A DNA stretch of 64,000 bases from CAWUEZ02 sp963921355 (GCA_963921355.3 OZ001190.1:3720001-3784000), one strand, 5' to 3'; counted from the stretch's first letter, positions 34,915 through 43,788 are shown. Notes: generated by a model from the letters alone, not told the origin. Translations and numbers: made by a program.

Positions 34915-35430
34915 TTATTCCATGGTCCCGCGAACCGGATAGCCTTCCTTGCCCTTGGCCAGGCCGCGAACCACGAGATCGAGATCGGGCCGCACGAACG
35001 GTGCGTTGGCGATTTCGACGATCTGCTGATTGCCCTCGGGCGTGGTGACGAACAGGCCGGGCTCGGGGAACGGCCGGTCGGTCTCTGTGTCGCTGCGGGG
35101 TGTCGAGACGTAGAGGCCGAGGCTCTTCATCTGATCCACGCTCATGTCATAGGCGACCGGCATCGTCAGGCCGACCTCGTCGACAAAGGCATCGGCCTTT
35201 TCCCGGGGATCCCCAGAGACGGCGACCACTTCGGCCCCGAGTTCGGCGAACTCGCTGAGCTTCTGCTCAAGCTTCCCGAGATAGGTCTTGCAGATCGGAC
35301 AGTGCAGCCCGCGATAAACAAAAATCGCCTGCCAGGTGTCGTGGGATCCGCCGAGTCGGACGGTCCCACCCCCGACCTTGGGCAGATCGATCTCCGGCAG
35401 CGCGCTTCCGGCAGCGGGTTTAGAGCTCAT
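34915..35430 (-). CDS. AhpC/TSA-type peroxiredoxin-like protein
   Basis: Thioredoxin-fold protein of 171 residues. The active site is FVYRGLHCPICKTYLGKL, a CxxC arrangement seen in AhpC/TSA-like proteins, followed by VVAVSGDPREKADAF and a trans-Pro region (GLTMPVAYDM). The C-terminal half includes PEPGLFVTTPEG. It probably reduces peroxides or serves as a thiol oxidoreductase. It is divergent from phaZ. Confidence 0.83.
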   Translation of the reverse strand: MSSKPAAGSALPEIDLPKVGGGTVRLGGSHDTWQAIFVYRGLHCPICKTYLGKLEQKLSEFAELGAEVVAVSGDPREKADAFVDEVGLTMPVAYDMSVDQMKSLGLYVSTPRSDTETDRPFPEPGLFVTTPEGNQQIVEIANAPFVRPDLDLVVRGLAKGKEGYPVRGTME

Positions 35431-35627
35431 TAGGATTCCTCTTGGTACAGTTCGGGGTGCGATTGCGGCTTAGTTTTTACGCTACGGAGAGGGTTCACAA
35501 CCGACGATTCCGTGAAAAGACCCGCTCCGATCAAAGGTCTAATACCGCTTGCGTTTCCGCCAGAATGGCGGTCTGCTTTGGGCCCTTTCGCACATGCGAA
35601 AGAATTGAGGCTGATCGAGGAACCGAT

Positions 35628-36845
35628 TTGCTCTACTCAATGTACGAAACCCAACGCGCCCTGATGGCGCCGATGCGGTTTCTGACCCAGACGTCCAAGG
35701 CGTTGAGCAGTCACCCTTGGGCGCCCTTGGCATACACGGCGTTCGGAAAATCCATGGAAGCGGGCCTCGAGGTCCTGCACGGGGTCATCAAGGACCGCGG
35801 TCGCCCCGACTGGGAGATCGATGCCGCTGAAACCCCTGACGGCCCGGTTCCGGTGTCGTTCGAGGCGGTCCACACCACGCCGTTCTGCGACCTCGTTCAT
35901 GTTCGTCGCAAGACCAAGCGCCGCGACCCGAAGGTGCTGCTGGTCGCCCCCCTCTCGGGACACTACGCCACGCTGCTGCGTGGGACCGTCCGTGGTCTCA
36001 TCCAGGAGCATGACGTTTATGTCACCGACTGGAAGGACGCGCGCACCGTCAAAATGAGCGACGGTTTCTTCCATCTGGACGACTACATCGGGATGCTGAT
36101 CGACTTCATGCGCCGACTCGGGCCGGATCTGCACGTGGTGGCGGTTTGCCAGCCGGCGCCGATCACCCTGGCGGCGGTGTCCCTGATGGCGGATATGGAC
36201 GATCCGAAGCAACCGACATCGATGACGTTGATGGGGGGCCCGGTCGATCCGCACGCCGCGCCGACCGTGGTCACGCAACTGGCCGACGCCCGTCCCATGA
36301 GCTGGTTCGAGACACGCTGCATCACCCGGGTCCCGGTCTATTATCCGGGCTCGTCGCGGCGGGTTTATCCGGGATTCATGCAGGTTGGCGCCTTCATCGC
36401 CATGAACCCCGACCGCCACGTCTCGGCACACCTGGCAATGTTCCGTCATCTGGTTGAAGGCGACGGGGAGTCCGCCGAGGGTAAGCAGCGGTTCTACGAC
36501 GAATACCTGTCGGTGATGGACGTGCCTGCCGAGTACTACCTGGAAACCGTGCGCCGGGTGTTCAAAGAGCGTGAGCTGCCGCGCGGGATCATGGAATGGC
36601 AGGGTCATCGGGTTCGCCCGGAAGCGATCCGGACGACTGCCATGCTGACGGTCGAAGGCGAAAAGGACGACATCTCCGCTCCGGGCCAGACGCTGGCGGC
36701 CCATGACATGACCCCGAATATCCCGGACAACCGGCGGATGAACCACCTCGAACGGGCGGTCGGACACTACGGGATCTTCAACGGACGGAAATGGCGCGAG
36801 AACATCCTGCCGGTGATCACGCGCTTCATCCGAGACGTCAGCTGA
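35628..36845 (+). CDS. phaZ: Intracellular poly(3-hydroxybutyrate) depolymerase
   Basis: Mobilises PHB storage granules. I choose the TTG at 35628, with GAGG seven bases upstream, because it yields MLYSMYETQRALMAP, the N terminus typical of PhaZ; the ATG at 35640 is four codons later. The nucleophile region is VVAVCQPAP: a Cys in place of a lipase-box Ser, as in intracellular PHB depolymerases. Other landmarks are VLLVAPLSGHYATLLRGTV, DVYVTDWKDAR and a His in RAVGHYGIFNGRKW. At 405 residues it has the usual length. Confidence 0.92.
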   Translation: MLYSMYETQRALMAPMRFLTQTSKALSSHPWAPLAYTAFGKSMEAGLEVLHGVIKDRGRPDWEIDAAETPDGPVPVSFEAVHTTPFCDLVHVRRKTKRRDPKVLLVAPLSGHYATLLRGTVRGLIQEHDVYVTDWKDARTVKMSDGFFHLDDYIGMLIDFMRRLGPDLHVVAVCQPAPITLAAVSLMADMDDPKQPTSMTLMGGPVDPHAAPTVVTQLADARPMSWFETRCITRVPVYYPGSSRRVYPGFMQVGAFIAMNPDRHVSAHLAMFRHLVEGDGESAEGKQRFYDEYLSVMDVPAEYYLETVRRVFKERELPRGIMEWQGHRVRPEAIRTTAMLTVEGEKDDISAPGQTLAAHDMTPNIPDNRRMNHLERAVGHYGIFNGRKWRENILPVITRFIRDVS

Positions 36846-37348
36846 CCTATGCCCTGACGGCGATCGGCGACGGCCCCTGGCCCGATCGTCTTGCCATCGG
36901 CCCATTGCCAGTCGCGACCCAGGATCTGGCGGACATCCGGAATTGGGGCGCCGAGCGTGTCCTGGTGCTGGTCACAGACGGCGAGGTCCGCAGCTACGGC
37001 ATCGACGATATTGCCGGCCACTACCGGGAGGCCGGGCTGCACTGTAACCGGGCCCCCCTCGACGACTACACCGCGCCCGATGCCGGGTTCGACCGCGACT
37101 GGGTCGCCATCCGTCGAGAGCTGATCGAGTTGCTGGCCGACGGCGGCAAGGTCCTCATCCATTGCAAGGCCGGCAAAGGGCGCAGCGGCACCCTCGCCGC
37201 CGCGCTGCTCGTCGCCGGCGGGCTCTCGGCGACCGACGCAATAGCCGCAGTGCGTCGGCACCGCCCCGGCGCCATCGAGACGGCCGCTCAGGAAGACTGG
37301 GTTCACAATCAGACGGCACATGCGGCGTCGGGAGCGCCCCTGGCGTGA
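36791..37348 (+). CDS. Dual-specificity / tyrosine phosphatase-like protein
   Basis: Cysteine phosphatase with the CX5R loop HCKAGKGRSGTLAAA and a general-acid Asp in APLDDYTAPD. Conserved sequence begins at LTYALTAIGDGPWPDRL, right after the phaZ stop, but the only ATG in frame is at 36791, inside phaZ (55-bp overlap). The true start may be a non-standard codon near 36840. It is coupled to phaZ by position. Substrate unknown. Confidence 0.8.
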   Translation: MAREHPAGDHALHPRRQLTYALTAIGDGPWPDRLAIGPLPVATQDLADIRNWGAERVLVLVTDGEVRSYGIDDIAGHYREAGLHCNRAPLDDYTAPDAGFDRDWVAIRRELIELLADGGKVLIHCKAGKGRSGTLAAALLVAGGLSATDAIAAVRRHRPGAIETAAQEDWVHNQTAHAASGAPLA

Positions 37349-37444
37349 AGGGGTCTGGCGGTCGGTCGGACAGTCGCGCATAACTTAGTCGACTGGGATC
37401 GGGAACAGACCCACGTCCACCGACCCGGTTGAGAGGACCCCACG

Positions 37445-38595
37445 ATGGATCTTGAATCGTACCGGATGTCCGAAGCTCTTGGCCGAATGGCCATCCGATC
37501 GATCTGGGACTCCTCCATCCACACCCCCAAGGCCTTCGACACCGACACCTTCCCGCTTCGGATCAACCGCCACGACGACCTGGCGGCCTATATCGACGTC
37601 ATGCACGAGAACCGGTTCGACCGGTTCATGGCCGAAATGAGCGGCATGACCGACACGGAACTCGAGGAATTCCTGGGCGGTCTGGTAGCCTATTGCCGCT
37701 TCTTGATGGCGCATTTCCGCTCGGACAGCGTCCCGTTGCCGCTGTCCGGGATGCTCTCGCAGTATTGCGCCTATCGCAAAGCGACCGGTGTGCCGACTCA
37801 TGCCCGGATCCTGGAAATCGGGCCGGGCAGCGGCTTCATTCCGTTCTTCGCCCACAGCACCGACTCGATCCAGCGCTTCGACTAGATCGAGACCGCCGAG
37901 GCGTTCTACCTGCTGCAGAACCTCATCGACCGCCATCTCTATGGTCACCGGTTCCTCGACCACGCGCAGGTGGACTTCAAGAACAGCGGCCTTGGGGGCC
38001 TCTCCGTCGATAAGGTGCGGCCAGACGTGCTGCGGGAGCCCTATCACTGGCTGGAGGACTTCAACACGATCGACATCACCCGCCAGCCCCGGTGCGAGCA
38101 TTTCCCCTGGTGGCGGGCTGGCGAGGTCTTCGGACGCAAGTATGACGTCGTGATGTCGAACGCCAACATCACCGAGGTCACCGACACCGCGCTGAGCTAC
38201 TATGCCGCCCTGATCCGCGATGTCATCGAGCCGACCGGTGTGTTCATTGCGCAATGCACCGGCCTGCGCAGCGAGCGCGCGCCGCACGCGATCAAAACAC
38301 TGGTTTCCGCCGGGTTTGCCCCCCTGGTTGTCGCCGCCGGATTCGACGATGACGCGGACGGTAGCGGATCGACCGGGCAGACCGCACCTTTGCGACATTT
38401 AATGTCGTCCTGCTGCCCATCGGACATCCCGGTATCGCCAACGCGCCGTTCCAGACCCAGGCCGGTGGCGCCAGCATCAACAGCCGCGACCCGTTGACCC
38501 GCGCGATCTTCCGCATGGACCGGCCCGCCGGCCGGCACGTCAGCCGCCAGGAGATGCATGATCTCCTGGCCGGGCGGCTCGCCGCCGACGGCTGA
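37445..38595 (+). pseudogene. SAM-dependent methyltransferase-like gene, disrupted
   Basis: The frame starts MDLESYRMSEALGRMA after a plausible leader and carries a SAM motif I, ILEIGPGSGFIPFFAH. A TAG at 37883-37885 interrupts it in QRFD*IETAEAFYLLQNL, where Tyr would be expected. Translation continues in the same frame through VVMSNANITEVTDTALSYYAAL to about 38360. It then needs a frameshift to VVLLPIGHPGIANAPFQTQ, which ends at 38595. It resembles putative sugar O-methyltransferases. Two independent lesions argue for decay, though both could be consensus errors. Confidence 0.75.
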
Positions 38596-38607
38596 AGCCG
38601 ATGCCCC

Positions 38608-38964
38608 CTATTTGACGGCGGCGATGATTCCGATCTCGACGGTGAAGACCGGCCGCGCCAGCCGCGGCGATTCCACACAGGCGCGCGCCGGCGCCAGACC
38701 AGCCGGGACCCAGGCGTCCCAGACCTCATTCATGGCCTCGAAATCATCCATGGTGTTCAGCCAGATGGTCGCCGACAGCAGGTTGCTCTTGTCCGACCCG
38801 GCCTCGGCCAGCAACGCATCGATCCGGTCCAGGATGTTCTTGGTCTGCTCGGCCGCACTGGTGCCCGGCGCGTCCTGGGCGACCTGACCGGCGAGATAGA
38901 CGGTGCCGTTGTGGACGACGGACTGGCTCATGCGCTGGCCGGTCTGGAAACGCTGAATGGTCAT
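38608..38964 (-). CDS. RidA family protein (YjgF/YER057c/UK114)
   Basis: A small trimeric enamine/imine deaminase-type protein of 118 residues. The pattern VVHNGTVYLAGQVAQDAPG, AEQTKNILDRIDALLAEAGS, and LARPVFTVEIGIIAAV fits the family. The conserved Arg of active RidA appears as PARACVESPRLA with Arg in the expected place. It converges with the disrupted methyltransferase gene. Confidence 0.88.
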   Translation of the reverse strand: MTIQRFQTGQRMSQSVVHNGTVYLAGQVAQDAPGTSAAEQTKNILDRIDALLAEAGSDKSNLLSATIWLNTMDDFEAMNEVWDAWVPAGLAPARACVESPRLARPVFTVEIGIIAAVK

Positions 38965-39017
38965 GGGATCAATTCCTCCGGGGGACAGTAATGCGCGTTG
39001 CGCGCCTGGGATCAGGC

Positions 39018-39083
39018 TCTAGAGCAGATCCTCGTCAGATGGAATCGCCGAATGCGATCCATCTGCGGGGTGAATCTGCTCTA
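39018..39083. repeat. Dispersed palindromic repeat B, copy 1
   Basis: A 66-bp element bounded by TAGAGCAGAT and ATCTGCTCTA, with inner GTCAGATGGA and TCCATCTGCG arms. A 12-bp spacer (ACTCTATGATTT) joins it to repeat A at 39096. The reverse complement of this B-A unit matches the A-B unit at 55172-55308 over its full length. Confidence 0.88.
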
Positions 39084-39095
39084 ACTCTATGATTT

Positions 39096-39156
39096 AGATC
39101 GGATTCACACGCTCTGTCGTAAATCGAAGTGTTTCCGACAAAACGTGATCCGATCT
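39096..39156. repeat. Dispersed palindromic repeat A, copy 2
   Basis: A 61-bp element with AGATCGGAT and ATCCGATCT ends and inner GTGTTTCCGACAAAACGTG. Same length as the copies at 14331 and 55172. It forms a composite with repeat B and lies upstream of the acyl-CoA dehydrogenase gene. Confidence 0.88.
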
Positions 39157-39203
39157 AAGCTTGGAGCGCCATCCTAGCCAGCGACCAGCGTCCGAGCGAG
39201 ACC

Positions 39204-40406
39204 ATGGATTTCACCCTCCCCGCCGAGATCGACGCCTACCGCCAATCGGTACGCGCCTTCGTTTCCGCTGAGATTCTGCCCCTCGAGGCCGATCCGGCCT
39301 CCTATGACGAACACGAGAACATCCGGCTCGACGTGCTCGAGGCCACCCGCGCCAAGGTCAAGGCGGCGGGTCTGTGGGCCCCGCAGATGCCGAAGGATCT
39401 GGGGGGTCTCGGCTTCGACCAGGTCGGCATGGCCGCCGCCTACGAGGAGATGAACCGGTCGATCTTCGGGCCGGTGTGCTTCAACTGCGCCGCCCCGGAC
39501 GACGGCAACATGTTCATCCTCAACCGGATCGGCACCGACGCGCAAAAAGAGAAGTGGCTGCGGCCGATTGTCGACGGGTCGGTGCGGTCGGCTTTCGTGA
39601 TGACCGAGCCGTCCCCCGGCTCCGGCTCGGACCCGTCGATGATGCTGACCAAGGCCGAGCCCAAGGGCAACGAGGCCTGGACGGTGAAGGGCCGCAAGTG
39701 GTTCATCACCGGTGCGGAGGAAGCGAGCCACTTCATCCTGATCGCGCGGACCTCCGACGACAGCCGCAAGGGCCTGTCGGCCTTCATGTTCCACAAGGAC
39801 CAGCCGGGCTGGCGCATCATCCGCCGGATCCCGATCATGGGCCCCGAAGAGCACGGCGGGCACTGCGAGATCGAGTTCGACGGCCTGGAAATCGCCGACG
39901 CCGACCGGCTGATGGAGGTCGGCGACGGCCTCAAACTGACCCAGATCCGGCTCGGCACCGCCCGGCTGACCCATTGCATGCGCTGGCTCGGGCTCGCCAA
40001 GCGCTCGATGGAGATCGCCATCGACTACGCCGAGCGCCGCGAGGGCTTCGGCGTCAAGCTGGCGGATCGGGAAAGCGTGCAGACCATGCTCGGCGACCTC
40101 GCCTATAAGATCGAGATCGGCCGGCTGCTGACCATGAAAGCGGCCTGGAAGCTGGCGGCCAGTGACTTCGCCCGCAAAGAGGTCTCCATGGCCAAGATCC
40201 AGGTGGCCGACACCCTGCACGAGGCGGTCGATACCGCCATCCAGATCAATGGGGCGCGGGGCTACTCCAAGGACACGCCCCTCGAATGGATCTACCGCTA
40301 TGCCCGCCAGGCCCGGCTGGTCGACGGCGCGTCCGAGGTGCACAAGATGGTGCTGTCGCGGTTCTATCAGAGTGAGCGCCAGGACTTCTGGAGCTGGGGG
40401 CTGTGA
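39204..40406 (+). CDS. Acyl-CoA dehydrogenase
   Basis: FAD-dependent alpha,beta-dehydrogenation of an acyl-CoA, 400 residues. Landmarks: FVMTEPSPGSGSDP and KWFITGAEEASHFILIART (FAD and substrate binding), then NGARGYSKDTPLEWIYRYARQARLVDGASEVHKMVLSRF at the C terminus. The last block, with Asp-Gly-Ala-Ser in place of EGT, is typical of ACAD10/11-like enzymes. Monocistronic between repeats and a convergent TetR gene. Chain-length specificity unknown. Confidence 0.9.
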   Translation: MDFTLPAEIDAYRQSVRAFVSAEILPLEADPASYDEHENIRLDVLEATRAKVKAAGLWAPQMPKDLGGLGFDQVGMAAAYEEMNRSIFGPVCFNCAAPDDGNMFILNRIGTDAQKEKWLRPIVDGSVRSAFVMTEPSPGSGSDPSMMLTKAEPKGNEAWTVKGRKWFITGAEEASHFILIARTSDDSRKGLSAFMFHKDQPGWRIIRRIPIMGPEEHGGHCEIEFDGLEIADADRLMEVGDGLKLTQIRLGTARLTHCMRWLGLAKRSMEIAIDYAERREGFGVKLADRESVQTMLGDLAYKIEIGRLLTMKAAWKLAASDFARKEVSMAKIQVADTLHEAVDTAIQINGARGYSKDTPLEWIYRYARQARLVDGASEVHKMVLSRFYQSERQDFWSWGL

Positions 40407-40413
40407 AAACGGT

Positions 40414-41001
40414 TCAACGCGGCGCGAGTATCGACATCACCAGATCGGTCAGCATGTCCGCCACCTGTTCCATGGGCAACGGCAGGGCCGCAGCAGTAAC
40501 CGAGTAGCCTTCAAAGAACGGCAACAGCAATGACCGTACGCGGTCATGCACGGCCGGATCGACGTCTTCGCCGATCACAAAGTCCGCCATCAACGCCGAG
40601 AAGTTCAGGTAGTAGCCCGTCATATGGTCCCGGACGATCGTGTTCCGGGATGAGATTGCCCAGAGCTCACGGAAAATCCGGCACATATCCGACAGTTCCA
40701 TACCGTGACTCAGTCCGGCGCGGATGAGGTGGTGCGCTCGCGCACGCGGGGTCGGCGCCGGGTCTTCGCGGGTCAAACGCTTCAGGTCGGCAGTGCACTC
40801 CTCCACGTGCCGCGTGACCATCGCCTTCAGCACGTCATCGCGGGACTTGAAGTAGTACTGAACATTGCTCAGGCGCATCCCGGCGCAATCGGCGATTTTG
40901 CGCATTGTGAGCCCCGCGTCGCCTGTCTCCTTAAGCAGGTTCAGCGCGCAGTCGAGGATCACTTGCTCCTTGTCAGATCGGTGCGATGCGCTGCCTGCCA
41001 T
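40414..41001 (-). CDS. TetR-family transcriptional regulator
   Basis: Ligand-responsive repressor. Starting at 41001 (MAGSASHRSDKEQ) it has 195 residues, with the N-terminal HTH in DAGLTMRKIADCAGMRLSNVQYYFKSRDDVLKAMV. The C-terminal ligand domain is unremarkable. It is divergent from the haloalkane dehalogenase gene, and the 155-bp gap holds two palindromes that suit a TetR dimer, so it likely represses the dehalogenase and itself. A start 13 codons upstream is possible. Confidence 0.9.
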   Translation of the reverse strand: MAGSASHRSDKEQVILDCALNLLKETGDAGLTMRKIADCAGMRLSNVQYYFKSRDDVLKAMVTRHVEECTADLKRLTREDPAPTPRARAHHLIRAGLSHGMELSDMCRIFRELWAISSRNTIVRDHMTGYYLNFSALMADFVIGEDVDPAVHDRVRSLLLPFFEGYSVTAAALPLPMEQVADMLTDLVMSILAPR

Positions 41002-41095
41002 GCGGTTCCTGTCGCCATCGAGTTGCTTCACAAGCGGCAAAGCCGCTCCGGATTCTTCGCCTTTTTGACGTCAGAACAATAGGGCCTTGACGCTG

Positions 41096-41111
41096 TAGGT
41101 CAATCGACCTA
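41096..41111. promoter_or_regulatory. Palindromic operator candidate 1 for the TetR regulator
   Basis: TAGGTC-AATC-GACCTA is a perfect 16-bp dyad in the tetR / dehalogenase gap. Confidence 0.65.
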
Positions 41112-41121
41112 ATTCTGATTA

Positions 41122-41133
41122 GGTCACATGACC
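41122..41133. promoter_or_regulatory. Palindromic operator candidate 2 for the TetR regulator
   Basis: GGTCA-CA-TGACC is a perfect 12-bp dyad sharing the AGGTCA/TGACC half-site with the first, 26 bp centre to centre (about 2.5 helical turns), 23 bp before the dehalogenase ATG. Confidence 0.6.
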
Positions 41134-41155
41134 AATTCAATCGACAGGCTTCACA

Positions 41156-42079
41156 ATGATCGAGACTCTCCGCACCCCTGATGACCGTTTTCAGAACCTC
41201 CCGGGCTACGGTTTCCAACCGCACTATGTGGATGATCTTCCGGGCTACGAGGGGCTGCGCGGACACTATCTGGATGAGGGTGATCCCGCCTCACAGGAGG
41301 TGTTCCTCTGCCTTCATGGGGAACCGACCTGGAGCTACCTCTATCGCAAGATGATCCCGGTCTTCGCGGCCGCGGGCGCCCGCGTTATCGCGCCAGACTG
41401 GCTGGGCTTCGGACGCTCGGACAAGCCGATCGATGACGCGGTCTACTCTTTCGACTTCCACCGCGACTACATGCTGGCCTTTATCAGGCGCCTGGACCTG
41501 CGGAACATCACGCTCGTCTGCCAGGACTGGGGCGGCGTCCTGGGGCTGACATTGCCGATGGAGATGCCGGATCGCTTCAACCGCCTCCTGATCATGAACA
41601 CCGGGCTGATGGCCGGTCCCGTCAATAGCCCGGCATTCGAAGAGTGGAAGGCTGACATCATCACCAATCCCGATGTGCCGGTGGCCTTCGTGATGCAGAA
41701 ATACGAGCCAGCCATCAACGACGCGGAGGCAGCCGCTTACACGGCGCCCTTCCCCGACCAGCGGTACAAGGCGGGGGTTCGTATGTTCCCAAGGCTCATC
41801 GCCAAGACCGAGGACGCCCCCGGTGTCGCCACATCGCAGCGCGCGATGCGCTTCTGGTCGGAGGACTGGCAGGGTGAGAGCTTCATGGCGGTGGGCATGC
41901 AGGACAAGATGCTGGGGCCGGATGTCATGAGCTTCATGCGCAGTGTCATCAAAGGCTGCCCCGAGCCCATGGAAGTGGCAACCGCCGGCCATTTTGTGCA
42001 GGAACACGGTGCGGCGATCGCGGAACGCGCGCTTGCGGCCTTCGGAATAGCCGATGCCAAGAGGGAGCCGTCGGCGTGA
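41156..42079 (+). CDS. dhlA: Haloalkane dehalogenase, DhlA-like (HLD-I)
   Basis: Hydrolyses a carbon-halogen bond to an alcohol and halide. The 307-residue protein follows Xanthobacter DhlA closely: RTPDDRFQNLPGY at the start, HGEPTWSYLYRKMIPVF with Glu56, VCQDWGGVLGLTLPM with nucleophile Asp124 and halide-binding Trp125, GMQDKMLGPDVM with the acid Asp, and GHFVQEHG with the catalytic His. Trp164 in FEEWKADIIT aligns with DhlA Trp175. The cap-domain stretch before it is about 11-13 residues shorter than in DhlA. It overlaps the next gene by four bases and is divergent from tetR. Confidence 0.9.
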   Translation: MIETLRTPDDRFQNLPGYGFQPHYVDDLPGYEGLRGHYLDEGDPASQEVFLCLHGEPTWSYLYRKMIPVFAAAGARVIAPDWLGFGRSDKPIDDAVYSFDFHRDYMLAFIRRLDLRNITLVCQDWGGVLGLTLPMEMPDRFNRLLIMNTGLMAGPVNSPAFEEWKADIITNPDVPVAFVMQKYEPAINDAEAAAYTAPFPDQRYKAGVRMFPRLIAKTEDAPGVATSQRAMRFWSEDWQGESFMAVGMQDKMLGPDVMSFMRSVIKGCPEPMEVATAGHFVQEHGAAIAERALAAFGIADAKREPSA

Positions 42080-42660
42080 GGGTCCTCCACCTGGTCTTTC
42101 ACCCGGACCTCGCTTCCTCGCGCGTCAACCGGATATGGCGCGAGCAGATCGTCGCCAGCGGCAAAGTCTCGGAGTCACGAGACCTCTACGCGGAGTACCC
42201 CGACTTTCGGATCGACGTCGGCCGCGAGCAGCAGATGCTGCTGGATCATGACCGTATCGTCTTGCAGTTCCCGTTCTACTGGTATTCAGCAACACCTCTG
42301 TTGAAGAAGTGGCTGGACGATGTCCTGACTTACGGCTTCGCCTATGGCAGCACCGGTGACAAGCTGCACGGAAAGGACCTGCAACTGATCACGTCGGTTG
42401 GAGGACAGCCGAAGTACTACTCCGGCTTCGACATCTACGCGACAATCCACGAACTGCTCCGACCGTTTCAGCTGACGGCAAATCTCTGCGGCATGAACTA
42501 CCAGATTCCGGTCTGGATGTTCCGCGCCGATGCCGTGTCGGAGGAGACGATCCGTGCCCACGGCCTGGAATGGATCGAACTGATAGACGATCCACTGAGA
42601 TCCAACCCGAAGAAGTACCTGAACAACGAGCCGGACAAGGCGCTGGAACTTGCGGGTTGA
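42076..42660 (+). CDS. NAD(P)H oxidoreductase, flavodoxin-like fold (KefF/MdaB/NQO type)
   Basis: A 194-residue FMN/FAD-dependent quinone reductase-like protein. The GTG at 42076 overlaps the dehalogenase stop (GTGA). Motifs: VLHLVFHPDLASSRVNR at the N terminus, QFPFYWYSATPLLKKWLDDVLTYGFAYG (the classic family block) and ITSVGG. Coupled to the dehalogenase gene, it may reduce a quinone or reactive carbonyl produced from the alcohol, but this is inference. Confidence 0.87.
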   Translation: MRVLHLVFHPDLASSRVNRIWREQIVASGKVSESRDLYAEYPDFRIDVGREQQMLLDHDRIVLQFPFYWYSATPLLKKWLDDVLTYGFAYGSTGDKLHGKDLQLITSVGGQPKYYSGFDIYATIHELLRPFQLTANLCGMNYQIPVWMFRADAVSEETIRAHGLEWIELIDDPLRSNPKKYLNNEPDKALELAG

Positions 42661-42687
42661 AGGCCCGAAGTGCCGCCCTCCGACTGC

Positions 42688-42802
42688 TAGAGCCTGATCC
42701 GATCAGATCGAGCCGGTCTGATCGGTGAATCAGTCTCTAAGATATTGAAATAGAGCAAAATTCACCGATCAGACCGATTCTGTCTGAACGGATTTTGCTC
42801 TA
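42688..42802. repeat. Two inverted B-type repeats forming a large hairpin
   Basis: The first unit (42688-42739) and the second (42751-42802) each have TAGAGC and CTCTA-type ends. They are reverse complements of one another over the inner part (GGTCTGATCGGTGAA versus TTCACCGATCAGACC), separated by AGATATTGAAA. Between convergent genes this could form a 50-bp-arm cruciform or a bidirectional terminator. Confidence 0.82.
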
Positions 42803-43786
42803 GACCTCCAGCACCACCTTGCCCACGACCCGGCGGTCGCGGATCACTGCCAGCGCATCGGCCATCCGATCGAGCGGGAACCGTTCGGTGACATTAGCCT
42901 TGAGCCGGCCGTCACCGTACAGGCGGAAGATCTCGGCCTGGGCCTCGGCCATGCGATCCGGCGTGCGATCCCGGTAGTCCGACCACTGCAGGCCCGTTAC
43001 TGCGATGTTCTTCACCAGCAGGTAATTGGCCTTGATGGTCGGGATCCGCCCGGCGGCGAAGCCGACCACGACCATGCGGCCACACCACGCCAGTGCACGC
43101 ATCGCCGCGTCGAACGGGTCGCCGCCGAGGGGATCGATGCAGATGTCGACCCCGTTGCCGTCCGTCACCGCGTAGACCTGGTCGCGCAGTCCGTCCCGCA
43201 GGTCGTCGACCGACAGGTCGATGATGTGATCGGCCCCGGTCGCCCGTGCGGCCTCAGCCTTCGCCATGGTCGTCACCCCGGCGAGCGCCGTCCCGCCGAG
43301 CGCCTTGACGATCTGCAGGGCCGCCATGCCGACACCGCCGGTCGCCCCCAGCACCAGAACACGATTGCCGGCCTTGAACCCGGCCCGGTCCATCAAGGCG
43401 AACCAGGCGGTCTGGTACACCAGCCCCATGGCCGCCGCGTCGGCTAACGGCATGTCCGCCGGCAGGGCGAAGCACTGATCTGCGCCGGCCACCACCTCCT
43501 CGGCAAAGGCGCCGTATTCGACCTGGGCCATCACCCGGTCGCCGACGGTCCAGCGGGTCACCCCCGGCCCGACCCGCGCGATCTCTCCCGCCAACTCCTT
43601 GCCCGGTGTGAATGGTAGCGGCGGCTTATGCTGGTAGCGGCCCTCGATGACGAGCAGATCGGGGTAATTGACCCCGGCGGCCCGGGTCCGCACGACCACC
43701 TCGCCCGGTCCCGGCTCGGGGGCCGGGAGATCACGGAGTTCCGCCTGTTCCGGGCTCCCGACATCGGCCATCACCATCGCCCGCAT
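42800..43786 (-). CDS. NADPH:quinone oxidoreductase family protein (MDR)
   Basis: Zinc-independent medium-chain reductase, 328 residues. GVNYPDLLVIEGRYQHKPPLPFTPGKELAGEI, and the cofactor site LGATGGVGMAALQIVKALGG. The C terminus is RDRRVVGKVVLEV. The stop codon lies inside the terminal CTCTA of repeat B. It is the last gene of the minus-strand CoA operon, two bases after the CoA-transferase gene; it may reduce an enoyl product. Confidence 0.88.
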   Translation of the reverse strand: MRAMVMADVGSPEQAELRDLPAPEPGPGEVVVRTRAAGVNYPDLLVIEGRYQHKPPLPFTPGKELAGEIARVGPGVTRWTVGDRVMAQVEYGAFAEEVVAGADQCFALPADMPLADAAAMGLVYQTAWFALMDRAGFKAGNRVLVLGATGGVGMAALQIVKALGGTALAGVTTMAKAEAARATGADHIIDLSVDDLRDGLRDQVYAVTDGNGVDICIDPLGGDPFDAAMRALAWCGRMVVVGFAAGRIPTIKANYLLVKNIAVTGLQWSDYRDRTPDRMAEAQAEIFRLYGDGRLKANVTERFPLDRMADALAVIRDRRVVGKVVLEV

Positions 43787-43788
43787 GG

